64,000 nt of DNA from positions 1 to 64,000 of the forward strand of contig NZ_JAGGJP010000013.1 of the NCBI RefSeq assembly GCF_017872975.1, given 5' to 3'. Shown in pieces: positions 53,329 to 61,688 of this stretch. The stretch comes from Rubellimicrobium aerolatum (GTDB taxonomy: Bacteria; Pseudomonadota; Alphaproteobacteria; Rhodobacterales; Rhodobacteraceae). How positions within the stretch are numbered: position 1 is the stretch's first letter; each line of letters begins with the position of its first letter. The position numbers were made by a program, and so were the translations under genes. Below the pieces are notes generated by a model. It worked only from the letters and a program-made list of their open reading frames with translations, was not told where the DNA came from and did not search any database.

Positions 53329-54441
53329 TCACCGCAACTGGTGACGGTGGCGGGCGTGGTACTGCTTGACGAAGCCGTAGAAGGCCGAGGGGTAGTTGTC
53401 GGGCTGCCGCTCGTCGCGGTCCTCGATCCAGGCATCGAACTGCGCCTGGAGCGCGTACACGTCCCAACCCGGGAAATCCTGCCGGATCTTCTGGATCATC
53501 GCCTCGGGCAGGATGGCCGACCGGAGGGGCAGGGCGGCTTGACCCATCGGCGCGGGCTTGGCCCTGCTGGCCCTCGGCGTCCTGGGCGGGGCAGGGGGGG
53601 CGTCGTCGCCGAGCATCTCGCGCCGGGTCATCCGCAGCAGCGGCTCCTCCCCGGACGCCGCCGCCTCGATCGCCAGGTGATAGCCAGGCAGGGCGTTCGC
53701 CTTGGCCACCTTGAGGATCTCGAACTTGAAGCGCCGATAGGTGCCCTCCGCGCCCGACTTCTCGAATAGGACCGGCAGGGAGATTGCAAAGCCCTCGGCA
53801 CCGTTGCCACCGGCGTGCTTGCGCGCCACCCGGTAGAGCCAGCGTTCCCGTCCGCCGGTGATGTCGAAGTAGCGGGGATCGATGGACAGGATGCCGCCCT
53901 CGCGAACGATGCCCTCGAAGAACCATTCGGATAATGTAAGCGACATGCCCTTGCTGTTGCCTTGGTCATCCACCAAGTCCGTCCACTCGGAGATCCAGCC
54001 GAAGTTGGCCTCCTTCTTGCCCCGGGGCGCGCGGATGTTGGTGCGGATGTCGGTGGACCGCAGCCGCCACAGCGCCTCGCGGAGTCGCTGGTACTGGGCG
54101 CCGGAGGTGCCGCGGCGGATGGACCGGAGCAGGTCGTAGGGCTGGAAGTGCAGCGTGCGCGGCAGATCGTTGATCTTCCGCTTCTGCATCTCGCAGATGA
54201 CGCTGGCCGCCCAAATGAGGATGTCGGCGTCCCAGATGGTGGCCATGCCGTAGTCGGGGTGAGGCCGGACGGTCACGAACACGCCGTCGCGCGGGTTCTG
54301 GTACTCGATGGGCTTGAGGCGCTTGTTCTTCGAAAGGCTGAAGAACGGGCGCTCCATCGTGTCCCGCTGATCCCGGAGGCTGCCGTCCGAGACCAGGGGG
54401 ACGAACAGGTTGAGCTGGCGATCGGGATTGTTACTCGACAT
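53329..54441 (-). CDS. repA: RPA-family replication initiator RepA
   Basis: A 370-residue initiator of the replication initiator protein A (RPA) family of alphaproteobacterial plasmids. Diagnostic segments are ERPFFSLSKNKRLKPIEYQN, PYDLLRSIRRGTSG, QRLREALWRLRSTDIRTN, LSEWFFEGIVREGGILSID and RERWLYRVARKHAG, the last being part of the second winged helix. The C-terminal third is a linker and a domain with FPGWDVYALQAQFDAWI. Its iterons lie directly past its stop. ATG with GGAG upstream. It defines this replicon type. Confidence 0.92.
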   Translation of the reverse strand: MSSNNPDRQLNLFVPLVSDGSLRDQRDTMERPFFSLSKNKRLKPIEYQNPRDGVFVTVRPHPDYGMATIWDADILIWAASVICEMQKRKINDLPRTLHFQPYDLLRSIRRGTSGAQYQRLREALWRLRSTDIRTNIRAPRGKKEANFGWISEWTDLVDDQGNSKGMSLTLSEWFFEGIVREGGILSIDPRYFDITGGRERWLYRVARKHAGGNGAEGFAISLPVLFEKSGAEGTYRRFKFEILKVAKANALPGYHLAIEAAASGEEPLLRMTRREMLGDDAPPAPPRTPRASRAKPAPMGQAALPLRSAILPEAMIQKIRQDFPGWDVYALQAQFDAWIEDRDERQPDNYPSAFYGFVKQYHARHRHQLR

Positions 54442-54775
54442 GGGACCGCTCCTGCTCGGTGATCCGGGAACGCCTGCAGCCTATGGCAAGGAAGTCCGCC
54501 GCCATGGAGATCCGCGTCGGCGGCGGGGCCGCCGGAGGGTGCAGCCGACCGGCGATCACTGGCAGGACCTCGGTCCTCGCGTCTGCTCGTGTCATGCCGT
54601 CCGTCCCGATTCCCGTGTAGCCCCATGCTTACATGCCCTCATGGCCGTCGATAAGGTCAGCGTCGTCGACCCGGCTCCGAGTGGTCTCATCCCAGTGCCG
54701 ATATTGCGCGCCCGGTCGTCGGGAGGCGCCGTCGCGAGGATCGATCCGGCTTGGGTCGGTCGGGGCGTCCGCGGC
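54442..54775. other. Intergenic region upstream of repA
   Basis: No gene was seen. The repA promoter should lie near 54442-54600; the right part is the region downstream of the vapC gene. Confidence 0.4.
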
Positions 54776-55219
54776 CTAGAGCGCGACCGTCTCCAACGCT
54801 TCGGCCCGGGCCGCGTGAGGCGTGCCGCGCAGCGCCCGGAGGAGGCGGCCGTCGGCCGTGATCAGGCTCCGGTTCAGGCGCTCCGCCAGGGCTAGGTACA
54901 CGCAGTCGTAGACCGGGTGGTTGAGGTCGAGCGCCAGTGCCAAGGCGCGGGTCTCAAGCGCGTCGTCGGGGTCGATGATGGTGACGGGCGCGATCTGGAG
55001 AAGGCCCAGGAGGTCGCGGGCCTGGGCCGCTTCGGCGGCACCGCGCGCCACCAATGTGCGCAGCACGTTGGCCGTCTCGATGCGCAGGAGCGCCGGCGCG
55101 GCAAGGTCCTGGTGCTGGAGGGCCAGCGCGGCCTCGCTCCCGGGCTCCTCGACGAGCCATTTGAGCGCCACGGACGCGTCCACGACCAGGGCTGCGTCCG
55201 GCCGTCGAGGCGCCCTCAC
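54776..55219 (-). CDS. vapC: VapC/FitB-type PIN-domain toxin
   Basis: A 147-residue PIN ribonuclease. Acidic residues appear in LVVDASVALKWL (first Asp), LLRIETANVLRTL (Glu), HPVYDCVYLALAE (Asp) and RSLITADGRLLRAL (last Asp). The GTG at 55219 overlaps the antitoxin stop, giving translational coupling. As part of a type II pair it would cleave RNA when the antitoxin is lost, which stabilises the plasmid. Confidence 0.88.
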   Translation of the reverse strand: MRAPRRPDAALVVDASVALKWLVEEPGSEAALALQHQDLAAPALLRIETANVLRTLVARGAAEAAQARDLLGLLQIAPVTIIDPDDALETRALALALDLNHPVYDCVYLALAERLNRSLITADGRLLRALRGTPHAARAEALETVAL

Positions 55220-55455
55220 GCCCCGTTCCGGTCGCGGTCGGCGCGCAGGAGGTCTGCCGTGTCGGCGTCCCCGGACCCGAGCTTGATGCGACGTGACCGC
55301 ACGGCCTCGAAGAACTCCGTCGCCCGGGCGGGACGGAGCGCCTCCTCGAGAATGCGGCGGTGCTCGGCCTCGGCGGAGCGGCCGGCCTGGGCGGCGCGAG
55401 TCTTGAGGGCGGCCGCGAGGTCGTCGGGGACGCCACGAACGGTGAGTTGGGCCAT
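55216..55455 (-). CDS. vapB: FitA/VapB-type RHH antitoxin
   Basis: A 79-residue antitoxin. The N-terminus MAQLTVRGVPDDLAAALKTRAAQAGRS is the ribbon-helix-helix found in FitA and StbC-like proteins, with RSAEAEHRRILEEAL as second helix. The C-terminal part would thread into the PIN toxin groove. The stop overlaps the vapC start. It should repress its own promoter. Confidence 0.88.
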   Translation of the reverse strand: MAQLTVRGVPDDLAAALKTRAAQAGRSAEAEHRRILEEALRPARATEFFEAVRSRRIKLGSGDADTADLLRADRDRNGA

Positions 55456-55826
55456 GATGCCACCTTATGCCGTCATATCGACTGCAATATGCAGTCACGC
55501 CCCGCCCTGGGCAAGACGCGACCTGGGCGTTGGCTCGCCGCTCGAGAGGCCTTGTGCCCTCGGCGTCCCGCCGCGCCACGCAGCCATGGCCGACGAAGAC
55601 CCTGCGAGCACAGGCCAGGACCGTCCTACCAAGGCAGGCGGGAGGAGGCGCCTTCGACGATCGAGGCGGTCGCGATCCAAGGCGCGGGAGCCGGGTCGAG
55701 GTCCAGGCGCGGCTGTGAGATGCACCGGGAAGGGCAGGAGGCCCCTGAGCCCGTCGTCGCGGGGGCGAGGTTGAGGACGGAAGTGCGGGGGTGGGGCAGG
55801 GCGCTCGCGCGCCCTGCTTGTCGAGG
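55456..55826. other. Intergenic region between the ParB-like gene and vapB
   Basis: Promoter region of vapBC at the left edge; otherwise nothing recognised. Confidence 0.4.
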
Positions 55827-57659
55827 TCAGGCCAGGCCCTCGGGCAGCCACTTGGCGATGCGCGTGGCCTGCGCCTCGGTGACGCCCCGCACCGCGCGCG
55901 GGTCGGCGAAGAGGTGTTCCAGCCGCTCGGCCTTCTCGCGCTTCTTGAGCCGGGCGAAGGTGGTGGCGGTGGGATGCTCGGGGGCGAGGTCCAGGAGGTG
56001 CCGCCACAACTCGTCCAGGGTGGCCCCGCTCACGCGTCCGAAGAAGTTCTCCGCCGTGGGCGTCCAGACCGCGCGGATCGCGGTCCTGGCCTCCTTGTCG
56101 AGAAGCTGCCCCAGCGCCTCGTCCTCCACGTCGACGAGCGACGCCAGCGCCCGCGTGAGGTCCGCGCGCACGGCCTCGGGACCCTGCTTGCGGTAGGCCC
56201 GGAACGCTTTGGCGAGGTCGAGGCGGAAGGGGTCCTTCGGGCCGTCCGGCGGCGTGGTCAGGCGCGCGTCCAGGACGTAGCCGGTCCCGGTGCTGGGCTG
56301 GGTCTCGACCGTGTCGGCCTTCACGCCCAGGGCGCGATGGAACCCCATGCGGCCCCCGATCTGGAAGGCCAGGAGGTCGAGGAGGAGGTCGGGCGTTTCC
56401 AGAAGGGCGTTCTGCCGCGCACCCCGCGCGATGCGGCGCAGGTCCTCCCTCAGGGTCGCGGACAGGGACGGCTTGGCTGCGGGCGCGGTCGCCCCAGGGG
56501 AGGGGCGATGGCTGGAAGGAGCCAGGACGCCCGCCTCCTCGGCCCCGACGCGGTCCTCGGGTCGGACGAGGCCGGGGGTGGCCCGGCGTTCGCCCGTGCG
56601 GTCCACATGGACGAGGACGCCCGCGTGGGCCTTCTGCTCGGGGGTGTAGTCCCCTTCGGCGAGGGCGCTCAAGGCGTCCAGCACGGCCAAGCCGTCCTCG
56701 TCCAGCATGTCGGCGTTGGCGAGCTCGGCCAGCTCGTCATGGCGCTCCTGCTCCTCCTCGGTGAGCTCGCCCGGCACGGGGTAGACGCGCCCGGCGGCCA
56801 GCCGCTCGATCTCCGCGTAAGGGACGTAGTCCTCCAAGCTGATCGCGGCCCATCTCCACCCTTGGGCCACCCGCAGGGCCTCGGCCTCGGCCCGGAGCTT
56901 CGCCTCGAAGACGCGGTCGAGCACGTCCGGGCTGTCGAATAGGTCCTCGTCGGCAAACAGGTCGCCCCCGATGCGGCCCCCGGCGGCGAGGTAGGCGTCC
57001 CGGCCCACGAAGACGGCGCGCCGGTCGCTGCCACGGACGCTGTCCGGCTTGAGCATCCGCTTGATCTGGGCCTCGCCGTAGGCGTGGCCGCGCACCCGGG
57101 CCAGCACGTCGAGCGTCACCGCCTCGTCGTCGCTGATGGTGAAGGCGGCAGCCTGACCCAGGCTGAGGACGTCCTCGCGCAGCGCCTGGAGGACGGGCTC
57201 GGGCAGGCCCGCGAGAGCGAGGCGGCGCTGGACGTGGCGCTCGGTCACCCCGAAGGCGATGGCGATGGCGGGAAGGTCGACCCCCCGGGCCGCCAGCGCC
57301 CCGTACTCGCGCACCTCGTCGGCGGGATGGGGCTGCTCGCGCTGGTGGTTCTCCGAGGACGCCCACACGGCGGCAGTGGCCTCGTCGGGCGCGAGGCGCA
57401 CCGGGAGGACGTGGAAGCGCGGGTCGTCCTGCAGGAGGGCCAGGGCGCGCAGGCGGCGGCCCCCGGCGACGATGCCCACGCGACCCGTCGCGTCCCGGAG
57501 GCCCGCAAGGTTCTGAATGAGCCCCAGGTCGCGGATGTTCTGCGCCAGGGCGGTGACGCTGGCCTCGGGAACGAGGCGGCGCGGGTTGAGGGGGGACAGG
57601 TAAAGGTCGGCGAAGGCGACAAGCTCGGGAGCCTCGGCGATGAAGGTCTGGGCATTCAT
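55827..57659 (-). CDS. Large ParB/RepB/Spo0J-family protein
   Basis: A 610-residue ParB-like protein. The ParB/Srx domain spans about 10-110 (LYLSPLNPRR, LIQNLAGLRDATGRVGIVAGGRRLRAL, SSENHQREQPHPADEV) and the HTH follows (IAIAFGVTERHVQRRLALAGLPEPVL). The remaining 350 residues are variable with a conserved end domain. Such long ParB-like proteins occur on many alphaproteobacterial plasmids next to DUF3768, DUF736 and ardC, not next to parA, so a partition role is doubtful; they may act in ssDNA handling. The start is the ATG giving MNAQTFIAE. Confidence 0.85.
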   Translation of the reverse strand: MNAQTFIAEAPELVAFADLYLSPLNPRRLVPEASVTALAQNIRDLGLIQNLAGLRDATGRVGIVAGGRRLRALALLQDDPRFHVLPVRLAPDEATAAVWASSENHQREQPHPADEVREYGALAARGVDLPAIAIAFGVTERHVQRRLALAGLPEPVLQALREDVLSLGQAAAFTISDDEAVTLDVLARVRGHAYGEAQIKRMLKPDSVRGSDRRAVFVGRDAYLAAGGRIGGDLFADEDLFDSPDVLDRVFEAKLRAEAEALRVAQGWRWAAISLEDYVPYAEIERLAAGRVYPVPGELTEEEQERHDELAELANADMLDEDGLAVLDALSALAEGDYTPEQKAHAGVLVHVDRTGERRATPGLVRPEDRVGAEEAGVLAPSSHRPSPGATAPAAKPSLSATLREDLRRIARGARQNALLETPDLLLDLLAFQIGGRMGFHRALGVKADTVETQPSTGTGYVLDARLTTPPDGPKDPFRLDLAKAFRAYRKQGPEAVRADLTRALASLVDVEDEALGQLLDKEARTAIRAVWTPTAENFFGRVSGATLDELWRHLLDLAPEHPTATTFARLKKREKAERLEHLFADPRAVRGVTEAQATRIAKWLPEGLA

Positions 57660-57766
57660 GGAGTTGGTCCTCGTGGGATGATGGAAGGGGACAGGGCCCT
57701 CGGGAGCGGCGTGAGGCGCTCCGGGGCGAGGGGGAGGGGGCGCGGCTCGGGCACCCCCTCCGGCGC

Positions 57767-58153
57767 TCACCACTCCTCGGGAAGGAGGAGGGTCAGGACG
57801 CGGCGGGTCCGGTCGGGATCGTCGGGGGCCTCGGATCCGAACCGCTCGTCCGCATCGAAGAGGTCGATCTTCCAATAGAGCTGGACGGCGCGGCCCTCGG
57901 CCTCGATCTCGAAGGCACCGAAGTCGCGGAGCCCGAAGGGATCGTTGTCCTCGGTGAAGTCGTCGAACCGGATGAGCGCGGTCATGAGCGGGACCAGCGC
58001 CGCCGCGCCCAAGGCCGCGACGCCCTGGGTGAGGACGATCCGGCCTGGCAAGGTGGGGTCCGCGCCGAAGCTCCGGCGGAAGCGGTTGTTCTGCTCGGCC
58101 ACGCGACCGCCGTGGAACGGGCCGGTGGCGGGGGAGTCGGACATCTGAGCCAT
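57767..58153 (-). CDS. DUF3768-domain protein
   Basis: A 128-residue DUF3768 protein: RVAEQNNRFRRSF, RIVLTQGVAALG, DFTEDNDPFGLRDFGAFEIE and VQLYWKIDLFDAD are the usual blocks, ending VLTLLLPEEW. An AGGAGG site lies just before the ATG. Members occur on alphaproteobacterial plasmids beside ParB-like and ArdC genes; the function is unknown. It is 107 bases upstream of the ParB-like gene on the same strand, so the two may be co-transcribed. Confidence 0.87.
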   Translation of the reverse strand: MAQMSDSPATGPFHGGRVAEQNNRFRRSFGADPTLPGRIVLTQGVAALGAAALVPLMTALIRFDDFTEDNDPFGLRDFGAFEIEAEGRAVQLYWKIDLFDADERFGSEAPDDPDRTRRVLTLLLPEEW

Positions 58154-58739
58154 GGTGGCCTCCTGTGGTGGGATAAACCCTTCGGCTTGGCCCCTCTTCC
58201 AGAATGGGGGCGGCGTCCGAAGGGGCGGCGCTCTGGGCGTCGCTGCTTCGGAGGCTGCCTCCCGGCGAGGGCAGGGGGGGGACCCGGCAACAGGAAAATC
58301 CAGCGGACCAGCCGGAGGCTCCGTCTGCACAAGCCGCCTCTCCGGGCGGCGCGGAAGATGGAGGTGGCGCCGGCCGCGCCGCATTTTCCTGTTGACGGGG
58401 GGACCGGCGGTCCCGGTTCTTTCTTCCTGTTTGGGGCCTTTCTGTCTTCGGCCTGTACGGCCGGTCGATAGCAAGCGGCCCTCAGCCGGGCGAACGCGGC
58501 CTATCCGGCCGAGCCCGCGTCAGGGTTCGTCACCCGCATGGGCGGAGACGGGCCGCCCGGCCCGGCTCCGGTCCCGGCCGGCTGGACGGGGCTAGAGCCC
58601 GGCCCCCGCAGGGGGCGACGCCCTGCCGATCCTCCTGACGCCCCGCTCGCCAGTCGCCCCCGGGACGGAGCCCCTTGCCCTTTGAAACCGCTTGGCCTTG
58701 TCTAGGTTGGGAACGGCGCCCCGCCGAAGGCCCAGGCTC
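58154..58739. other. Intergenic region with a MITE-like inverted repeat
   Basis: Divergent region between DUF3768 and H-NS genes. The main structure is the 117-bp element at 58283-58399. No gene was found. Confidence 0.5.
58283..58399. repeat. 117-bp MITE-like element with 17-bp inverted ends
   Basis: The ends CCCGGCAACAGGAAAAT (58283-58299) and ATTTTCCTGTTGACGGG (58383-58399) are inverted with one mismatch, and GGGGGGACC-like sequence stands at both outer sides. The interior is non-coding and GC-rich. Confidence 0.5.
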
Positions 58740-59078
58740 ATGAGCGACGAACCCGTGTCCACCCGTCTGTCTCCGCAAAAGCTGCACGCCATGCAAAGCG
58801 CCGTCGCGCGCGAGATCCGGGAGCGCGAGGCGCGCCACAAGGCCTTGCTCGACCTCCGGGCCACCATCGAGATGGCGGTGAAGCGGTGGGATTTCACGCC
58901 CGAGGAGCTGGCCCTCCCCGAACGGCGCCGGACCTTCGGAACGAAGCTCCCCCCGAAGTTCCGCGACCCCCGGGATGGGACGCGGGTCTGGTCGGGTCGC
59001 GGCCGCGCGCCGCAATGGTTCAAGGACGCCCTGGCGGCCGGGCTGACGGTGGAGGACCTGACGGTTCCACCGGAGTGA
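58740..59078 (+). CDS. H-NS/MvaT-type histone-like protein
   Basis: A 112-residue H-NS family protein. The helical N-terminus drives oligomerisation, and the C-terminal DNA-binding loop reads TKLPPKFRDPRDGTRVWSGRGRAPQWF, matching the family core with the AT-hook-like SGRGRAP. The ATG at 58740 (MSDEPVST) was preferred; an earlier Met adds 16 Arg-rich residues. Plasmid-coded H-NS proteins silence AT-rich genes and reduce plasmid cost, which may matter for the lower-GC cargo here. Confidence 0.85.
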   Translation: MSDEPVSTRLSPQKLHAMQSAVAREIREREARHKALLDLRATIEMAVKRWDFTPEELALPERRRTFGTKLPPKFRDPRDGTRVWSGRGRAPQWFKDALAAGLTVEDLTVPPE

Positions 59079-59341
59079 CGGAGGGGTCCTGTGCCTCCGC
59101 CTGCGCGGAGGGAGCTCTGGCCTATGCATCCCGAAGGTGGCGCATCCCGACCCGGCGTTCCGTGACAGGCCTGGCCGGACGCGGTCTGCAGCATGGCTCC
59201 TCCCCGTCCTGGACATACGCGCCGACGCCAAGGGGAGGGACCTATCGGCCCGGCCCGGAGGTCCAGGACAGTCGCGCGGACAGGATCGAAAGGACCCCAC
59301 GGTTGGCCGGCTTGAGCCAGGGGCGGGGCAGGGGGTCCAGA

Positions 59342-60580
59342 TCATGCCGACTCCGCCCGCTCGCGCTCCACGAGCCCGATCAGGCTGCCCGCGAGGTTGA
59401 GCTTCCCGGCCATGGCGAGGCGGGCGAAGGACCGGAGCGCCCCCCCGGGGCTGCGGATGGGGCGCACCGGGTCGAAGCGGCGCGCGTCGATGACAATCAC
59501 CGCTAAGGCGGCGGCGAGGTCGCCCATGGCCTCGCTGGCCTCGTCCCAGGCGCTGGGGTTGATGCCGAGGTCGGGCAGGATCATCACCGCCGCCCGCACC
59601 AGGTCGAGCTCGTTGGGTAAGGTCCGGCTGCCCTTGGCGGCGTCGAGGTACATCCGCATGTCGTCGGAGCAGGCGGCGTAGAGCCGTCGCGGTGTGAAGG
59701 TCTCAAGCCAATGGGGCTTGTGCACGCGCTGGAAGTCGCGAGCCTGCGGTTCTCTGCTTCTTCCGGCGCCGCGAGGCGCCGCGACCAAGCGAGCGTCAGC
59801 CGGCGTGCCGGCTGGCCGAGTCCTGTCGGCGGAGGCGACACAAGATTCAAGGTTGTCTTCTCTTGTAGCTTGTAGTGATGGGCGGAAGCCCGGTTCCGGC
59901 ACGCCGGAAGACTCGAGCCGCATTTCGAAGGCCGCCAGGCACGTCTCCACAGCCTTGTCCAGCGTGGCGAGGAGCGATTGGAGCGCGGCGACGTCCATCC
60001 CGTCGTAGCGGCGGGGCAGCTCGGCGTAGAGGGCCAGGGCTTCAGTCGTGGCGGGCGCCTGGGGGGCCCGCTCGAGCAGGCGCTGCAGCGCGCCCTTGAA
60101 CACCCGGCGCGCGGCCGAGCACTGGCGGCGCAGGCCCTGAACGTGCAGGCGGCGGGCCTCCTCCTGGGCGGCGAGGGCAAGGAGCTGGGGCACGCGGTCC
60201 GCTAGGGGGGTGAGGTCGAGACCCTGGACGACCTGGCCACCCGCGAAGCGGCCGCGGCTGCCGTTGGCGGCGGTGGTCTTCACGAGGAGGCCCGCGCGCT
60301 CGAGCCGCATCTCGTCGTAGCGGAGCGCGCGCGGGGTCTTGCCCAGTCGCTCGGCCAGGCTCGTCTGGCTGGCGTAGCAGACGGGGCGAACGCTGGGGTC
60401 GGTCCAGTCCGACGGCCGGGTGGTCTGGATGAGCAGCAGGAGCGTCAGGGCGCAGGCGTCCGACAGCGCGAACGCGCGGCGGATGGTGGGCAGGAGGCGC
60501 TCGACGTCGCTGCGTGTCGTGCCCGGGGGCAGCACGGGACGGGAGGCCTCGCCCGCAAGGGGGCAAGCAAGGGGAAGCAT
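59342..60580 (-). CDS. repC: RepC-type replication initiator, free-standing
   Basis: A 412-residue RepC as in repABC plasmids. The N-terminal winged-helix domain runs from about 20 to 170 (SDVERLLPTIRRAFALSDAC, VCYASQTSLAERLGKTPRALRYDEMRLERAGLL), then a linker, then the C-terminal RP-C domain (RLYAACSDDMRMYLDAA, MILPDLGINPSAWDEA). The start at 60580 follows GAGGA; the frame extends 15 codons further. No repA/repB pair stands upstream, so this is a solo repC. An AT-rich patch inside the gene may be its origin, and a probable antisense RNA lies upstream. Confidence 0.9.
   Translation of the reverse strand: MLPLACPLAGEASRPVLPPGTTRSDVERLLPTIRRAFALSDACALTLLLLIQTTRPSDWTDPSVRPVCYASQTSLAERLGKTPRALRYDEMRLERAGLLVKTTAANGSRGRFAGGQVVQGLDLTPLADRVPQLLALAAQEEARRLHVQGLRRQCSAARRVFKGALQRLLERAPQAPATTEALALYAELPRRYDGMDVAALQSLLATLDKAVETCLAAFEMRLESSGVPEPGFRPSLQATREDNLESCVASADRTRPAGTPADARLVAAPRGAGRSREPQARDFQRVHKPHWLETFTPRRLYAACSDDMRMYLDAAKGSRTLPNELDLVRAAVMILPDLGINPSAWDEASEAMGDLAAALAVIVIDARRFDPVRPIRSPGGALRSFARLAMAGKLNLAGSLIGLVERERAESA
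59836..59885. other. AT-rich patch inside repC, candidate second origin
   Basis: This short stretch is far richer in A+T than the rest of repC. In repABC plasmids the origin lies in such a patch within repC. No iterons were seen. Confidence 0.45.
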
Positions 60581-60684
60581 GGTCCTCGGGGTCCAGATCG
60601 GTTGGAGCGAGGCGGCACCGGGCAAGGCCTATCCGATCGCACGGATGCGGTTTTTGCTTGCTTCGATGGAGGGAGGTGCTAGAA

Positions 60685-60780
60685 CCGGACCTGAACAGTT
60701 GGTGGCCTTTAGGGATTGGCGTCCCTTGGTCTTGCATCCCCCCCGTTGAGGTGCCCACCTCGCGGGGGTTTTGCTTTTTT
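60685..60780 (+). ncRNA. Probable counter-transcribed RNA (ctRNA) controlling repC
   Basis: Opposite to repC and about 100-200 bases upstream of its start, the plus strand has a TTGCTT / GCTAGA promoter-like pair near 60654-60684 and a strong terminator at 60738-60780. This is the location and orientation of the antisense RNA that limits RepC translation in repABC and solo-repC plasmids. The 5' end is estimated. Confidence 0.5.
60738..60780 (+). terminator. Intrinsic terminator of the probable ctRNA
   Basis: CCCCCG and CGGGGG arms enclose an inner AGGTG-CCC-ACCT stem, followed by TTTTGCTTTTTT. Confidence 0.8.
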
Positions 60781-60830
60781 AGGCTGCTGCCGGCGCCTCC
60801 ATGGCTGAGTCAGGGTCTCGGGGCGCAGCG

Positions 60831-61060
60831 TTACATGCGCCCGTTGAGCGGCACAAACAGTCCTTGATAGGCCTTCGTCTCCCGAACGACAGACAGCTGT
60901 CGATCTGCCGGCTCGGCCTCGAGGTTGGACTGGCGGCCATCGACGACCAATGTCGCGGGCGAGGCGGCCCTGAGTTGAGCGGCAGGACCATGACGGATGG
61001 CTCCAAAGCGGGACAGCTCTATGATTTTATAAAACCATAGATACCGTGGTGTCCATCTTC
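60831..61060 (-). pseudogene. Unidentified decayed gene fragment
   Basis: One minus-strand frame without a usable start reads about 75 protein-like residues, including YKIIELSRFGAIRHGPAAQL and RETKAYQGLFVPLNGRM before the stop at 60831. Low Arg/Pro content sets it apart from chance frames. No family was recognised; it is the tail of a lost gene. Confidence 0.35.
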
Positions 61061-61185
61061 GATTGCAGGAGAGAGCGACGGATCGCGCATCAGTTGCCTG
61101 GCGCCAGGGCTTGTTTACGATCGAGGACCCCCAAGTCGGTTGGTGAGTGGTTCAAGGCTGCCAGAAGGGGGGCGAGCTTGATCCG

Positions 61186-61385
61186 CACGTTGGGTAGGAG
61201 GCCGCGCCCGATTGAACCGGCTCACCCGCTGCCGGGACCAGGCTGCTTACGCCTTCGCGGGATGGTGGCCGAGATCGGACAGTGCCTGCTCTTGCCAACC
61301 TCAGGCTCACCCCGTCCCTTGACCGATCGGACGCCTCCGTTGGCTTCCGGGGCGTTGTCCCCGGGTCGGCAGGGACCTCTCGACG
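61186..61385 (+). pseudogene. Decayed ardC fragment
   Basis: The plus strand reads RWVGGRARLNRLTRCRDQ and AAYAF, matching HWTGGSARLDRLTRCKDR and AAYAF of ArdC, then after a frame change MVAEIGQCLLLPTSGSPRPL, matching LVAEIGQCLLFATLGLTPSI. The rest of the gene, with the HExxH region, is gone. Confidence 0.82.
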
Positions 61386-61537
61386 CCACGGCCTATGAGA
61401 CCGAGCGGCAGGTCCTGGACGTAAATCCGGGATGTCTCGCCATTGTTCCAAAGGTAGGTCCATCCTTGGGTCCGTCCGGTGTCAGGGTCGACGAGGACTT
61501 GGACGGTGGTGGCGTACTTACGCGGCTGCTTTGTCAT
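61307..61537 (-). CDS. Possible small protein, 76 residues
   Basis: The first 50 residues (MTKQPRKYATTVQVLVDPDT, then TQGWTYLWNNGETSRIYVQDLP) have a normal amino acid mix and look like a small beta-strand protein. The last 25 residues run into the ardC remnant and look unnatural, so the gene may be truncated there. A GAGAG stands before the ATG. It is opposite to the rcgA-like gene. Family and function unknown. Confidence 0.4.
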   Translation of the reverse strand: MTKQPRKYATTVQVLVDPDTGRTQGWTYLWNNGETSRIYVQDLPLGLIGRGVERSLPTRGQRPGSQRRRPIGQGTG

Positions 61538-61688
61538 GGCATCTCTCGTGGGCGACGACGATGGCGTCGCAATCCGGCTCTCGCATGGCCCCCGACGCCC
61601 GCGGCTGGCGATGGCGGACTTGGCCTGCGCCTGCGCCGAGGTTCCTTCCTTGCGCTGGATGCGCCGCGATCGTCGGCTAGGTCACGGA

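Larger units (their letters stand above)
60581..61688. other. 1.1-kb region upstream of repC with regulatory RNA and decayed genes
   Basis: Contains the probable ctRNA and terminator (60685-60780), an unidentified decayed leftward gene (60831-61060), the ardC remnant (61186-61385) and a possible small gene (61307-61537). Confidence 0.6.
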
